Part shown: in pieces, positions 40,918 to 42,318 of the stretch
Layout of the letters: each line of letters begins with the position of its first letter
Position numbering within the stretch: position 1 is the first letter of the stretch
Assembly: GCA_905234125.1 (NCBI GenBank)
Contig: CAJOGQ010000034.1
Coordinates: forward strand, 1 to 42,318
DNA from: an uncultured Bacteroidaceae bacterium
GTDB taxonomy: Bacteria; Bacteroidota; Bacteroidia; Bacteroidales; Bacteroidaceae
Direction of reading: 5' to 3'
Length of the DNA: 42,318 nt
The notes under the pieces: model-generated
Told to the model about the DNA's origin: nothing
The model's input: only the letters and a program-made list of their open reading frames with translations
The model's database searches: none
Translations under genes and position numbers: made by a program

Positions 40918-41861
40918 TGGGGACAATTGCAGAGATTGGAATCAAGTGCATGCAAGATGAGGCGCAGGCCATTTTGGACTTGGCTCCTACTCTTGGTGAT
41001 GATTTTGAACGGGCTGTCGAGTTGATGCTCTGCTGCAAGGGGCGCGTGATTCTCACTGGTGTCGGAAAATCAGGACATATTGCCAGTAAGATTGCGGCGA
41101 CATTGGCAAGTACAGGTACGCCTTCTTTTTATGTGAATGCATTGGATGCATTTCATGGCGATTTGGGTATGTTTTGTCCAGGTGATGTGGCCGTTGCCAT
41201 TAGTTATTCGGGTAATACATTTGAACTTACCCGATTGCTTCCTTCGTTGTTGGAGAGAAAGATCCCCATCATTGCGATGACTGGCAAACAAGATTCTCTG
41301 CTTGCTCAAAATGCTGTATGTTGGCTCAACATCGGGGTGGAACATGAAGCTTGTCCTCTGAATTTAGCTCCGACCTCCAGTACGACAGCGACTTTAGCAT
41401 TGGGCGATGCGTTGGCGTGTGCATTGATTGAAAAGAGAAATTTCAAGGCCAGCGATTTTGCCAAATTCCATCCTGGGGGAAGTTTGGGCAAACACTTGTC
41501 GAAGGTTGCCGATTATATGACTACCGATAATCTACCCATCGTTTCGCCAGATTCTTTGGTAAGTGACACAATGATTGTGATAAGTAATGGCAAGCATGGC
41601 CTGGCTGTTGTTGCAGAAGATGATAAGGTCGTGGGGGTGATAACAGATGGCGATGTGCGTCGTGCCATGCAGCGAGACCGTGATCGTTTTTTCGAGATGA
41701 AGGTCGGAGAAATCATGAATTGTGCTCCCAAAACAATCAAATATACAGATCGTCTCTCGAAAGCTGAGAAAATAATGCAAGATTATAAGATTTATGCCCT
41801 GATTGTGGTTGATGAGGTGGGTAATGTGAAGGGAATAATCGATAGTATTAGCTGTCTATAA
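40917..41861 (+). CDS. kdsD: D-arabinose 5-phosphate isomerase (KdsD/KpsF type)
   Basis: The enzyme converts ribulose 5-phosphate to arabinose 5-phosphate, the first step to Kdo. The 314-aa protein has an N-terminal SIS domain with GVGKSGHIA (48-56), FHGDLGM (79-85) and SYSGNT (96-101), and two C-terminal CBS domains (about 195-314). The ATG overlaps the previous stop (TGATG); a TTG one codon earlier is less likely. Together with the KdsB-like enzyme it points to a Kdo-type residue in the polymer. It is the last gene seen in the locus. Confidence 0.92.
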   Translation: MGTIAEIGIKCMQDEAQAILDLAPTLGDDFERAVELMLCCKGRVILTGVGKSGHIASKIAATLASTGTPSFYVNALDAFHGDLGMFCPGDVAVAISYSGNTFELTRLLPSLLERKIPIIAMTGKQDSLLAQNAVCWLNIGVEHEACPLNLAPTSSTTATLALGDALACALIEKRNFKASDFAKFHPGGSLGKHLSKVADYMTTDNLPIVSPDSLVSDTMIVISNGKHGLAVVAEDDKVVGVITDGDVRRAMQRDRDRFFEMKVGEIMNCAPKTIKYTDRLSKAEKIMQDYKIYALIVVDEVGNVKGIIDSISCL

Positions 41862-41899
41862 TATTAAAGAAAAGATTGTTGAGTGGAGTAAGAATGACG

Positions 41900-41965
41900 T
41901 TCATTAATTCAAATCATCAAATTCATTAGTTAAAACCATAAAATGAGTTAATTGGCTACAGCAAC
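41900..41965. repeat. 22-bp tandem repeat array, three units
   Basis: Units start at 41900 (TTCATTAATTCAAATCATCA), 41922 (TTCATTAGTTAAAACCATAA) and 41944 (TGAGTTAATTGGCT), exactly 22 bp apart. The second half of unit one (CAAATCATCAAA) recurs in the array at 42033. Confidence 0.65.
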
Positions 41966-42032
41966 AACGTGGTGAAGGTTGGCTTGTTGTTTGATGTAAG
42001 GAATCGAACCCTGAAAGAGTGGAAAATCGCGT

Positions 42033-42098
42033 GAGTTAACTCAAATCATCAAATGAGTTAACTCAAACGATGAATCGAGTTAATTCAATGTTTTTGAA
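42033..42098. repeat. 22-bp tandem repeat array with palindromic core
   Basis: Units start at 42033, 42055 and 42077. The core is the palindrome GAGTTAACTC in units one and two and GAGTTAATTC in unit three. Exact 22-bp spacing places the palindromes on the same face of the helix. Confidence 0.72.
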
Positions 42099-42133
42099 AC
42101 GCTCTGATGAACCCTCTCACCGAGGATGAGTTT

Positions 42134-42199
42134 GTCGGTAAGAAATTACCAGTTAGTCGTAATGAAACCCCTGCTTTGTCGTAATGAAACACTGCGAAA
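42134..42199. repeat. 22-bp tandem repeat array with GTCGTAATGAAAC core
   Basis: GTCGTAATGAAAC occurs at 42156 and 42178, and a diverged unit GTCGGTAAGAAA at 42134, all 22 bp apart. Confidence 0.68.
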
Positions 42200-42221
42200 G
42201 GTTATCCTCTTCATTCGTGGG

Positions 42222-42229
42222 CAAAGTTA
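42222..42229 (-). promoter_or_regulatory. Possible minus-strand promoter box
   Basis: CAAAGTTA on the plus strand reads TAACTTTG on the minus strand. No clear -33 element is present, and no minus-strand gene lies downstream within the repeat region, so it could drive a non-coding transcript through the arrays or be chance. Confidence 0.25.
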
Positions 42230-42276
42230 CGACATCTTCCAAAAGTATTGTTGTACTGCGGCGCGTCCCCAAAGAA

Positions 42277-42306
42277 GTTAAGGTTAGGGTTAACGTTATG
42301 GTTAAA
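42277..42306. repeat. Degenerate hexamer repeat (GTTANN x5)
   Basis: Five consecutive hexamers read GTTAAG, GTTAGG, GTTAAC, GTTATG, GTTAAA. The fixed part is GTTA; the last two bases vary. It lies close to the right edge of the window and may continue. Confidence 0.6.
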
Positions 42307-42318
42307 TAAATCCGTGTG

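Noticed and set aside
41900-42199. CRISPR array
   Set aside because: Units are only 22 bp with cores of about 7-13 bp, the cores differ between arrays, and no cas gene is present.
1-42318. Insertion sequences, integrases or phage genes
   Set aside because: No transposase, recombinase or structural phage protein was recognised in any frame that I read.

Overview
The window looks like a chromosomal segment of a Bacteroidales bacterium, most likely Prevotella or a close relative. Three things point there. Many genes are preceded by the Bacteroidetes-type promoter (TTTG or TTG, 18-21 nt, then TAnnTTTG, often TACCTTTG). Several protein families are typical of the phylum (DUF4837 and DUF5020 types, MG2/plug-like secreted proteins, pectin-active enzymes). 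The polysaccharide locus has the usual Bacteroidetes export genes. No insertion sequence, phage gene or CRISPR array was seen.

Layout. 1-1211 is gene-poor and rich in short repeats. 1212-4603 holds two overlapping paralogous membrane sensors: a truncated histidine-kinase-like protein whose phospho-acceptor His is replaced, then a full kinase. 4604-4871 is again repeat-rich. 4872-6043 holds fabI (minus), a CAT-anticodon tRNA (plus) and a bidirectional terminator. 6042-9750 (minus) is a folP-cdaA-murF-Lys/Glu-rich protein operon linking folate synthesis, c-di-AMP synthesis and peptidoglycan precursor synthesis. 9884-13286 (minus) is a nucleobase uptake cluster: two NCS2-type permeases and a probable Tsx-like outer membrane protein. 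13538-19872 (plus) is a three-gene unit: a membrane-anchored HTH regulator with a large extracytoplasmic part, translationally coupled to a 972-aa secreted MG2/plug-like protein, followed by a 492-aa paralogue. 20026-27252 (plus) carries a GH105-type enzyme, a DUF4837 lipoprotein, a 2[4Fe-4S] ferredoxin, a GH2-like glycosidase and a CE12-like acetylesterase; the three carbohydrate enzymes suggest rhamnogalacturonan side-chain and oligosaccharide breakdown. 27281-41861 (plus) is a polysaccharide (capsule or exopolysaccharide) locus: Wza-type export protein, Wzc-type BY-kinase, glycosyltransferases, WecB, a CE4 deacetylase, a DUF115/MptE-like protein, a Wzx flippase, and KdsB- and KdsD-like enzymes. 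41862-42318 is repeat-rich non-coding DNA.

The polysaccharide locus shows decay. The wzc reading frame is broken by a net frameshift inside the kinase domain, best explained by an 11-nt deletion. One GT2 glycosyltransferase has three in-frame stops in its C-terminal part. One GT4 enzyme lacks both glutamates of its EX7E motif. No polymerase (Wzy) or initiating phosphoglycosyl transferase is visible.

The most unusual signal is not a gene. Nearly every sizeable intergenic gap that I checked closely holds short arrays of degenerate repeats with different core sequences but the same 22-bp period. The best candidate for an undescribed protein system is the membrane HTH regulator and its two MG2/plug-like partners. 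All calls come from reading the sequence by eye; no database search was run.
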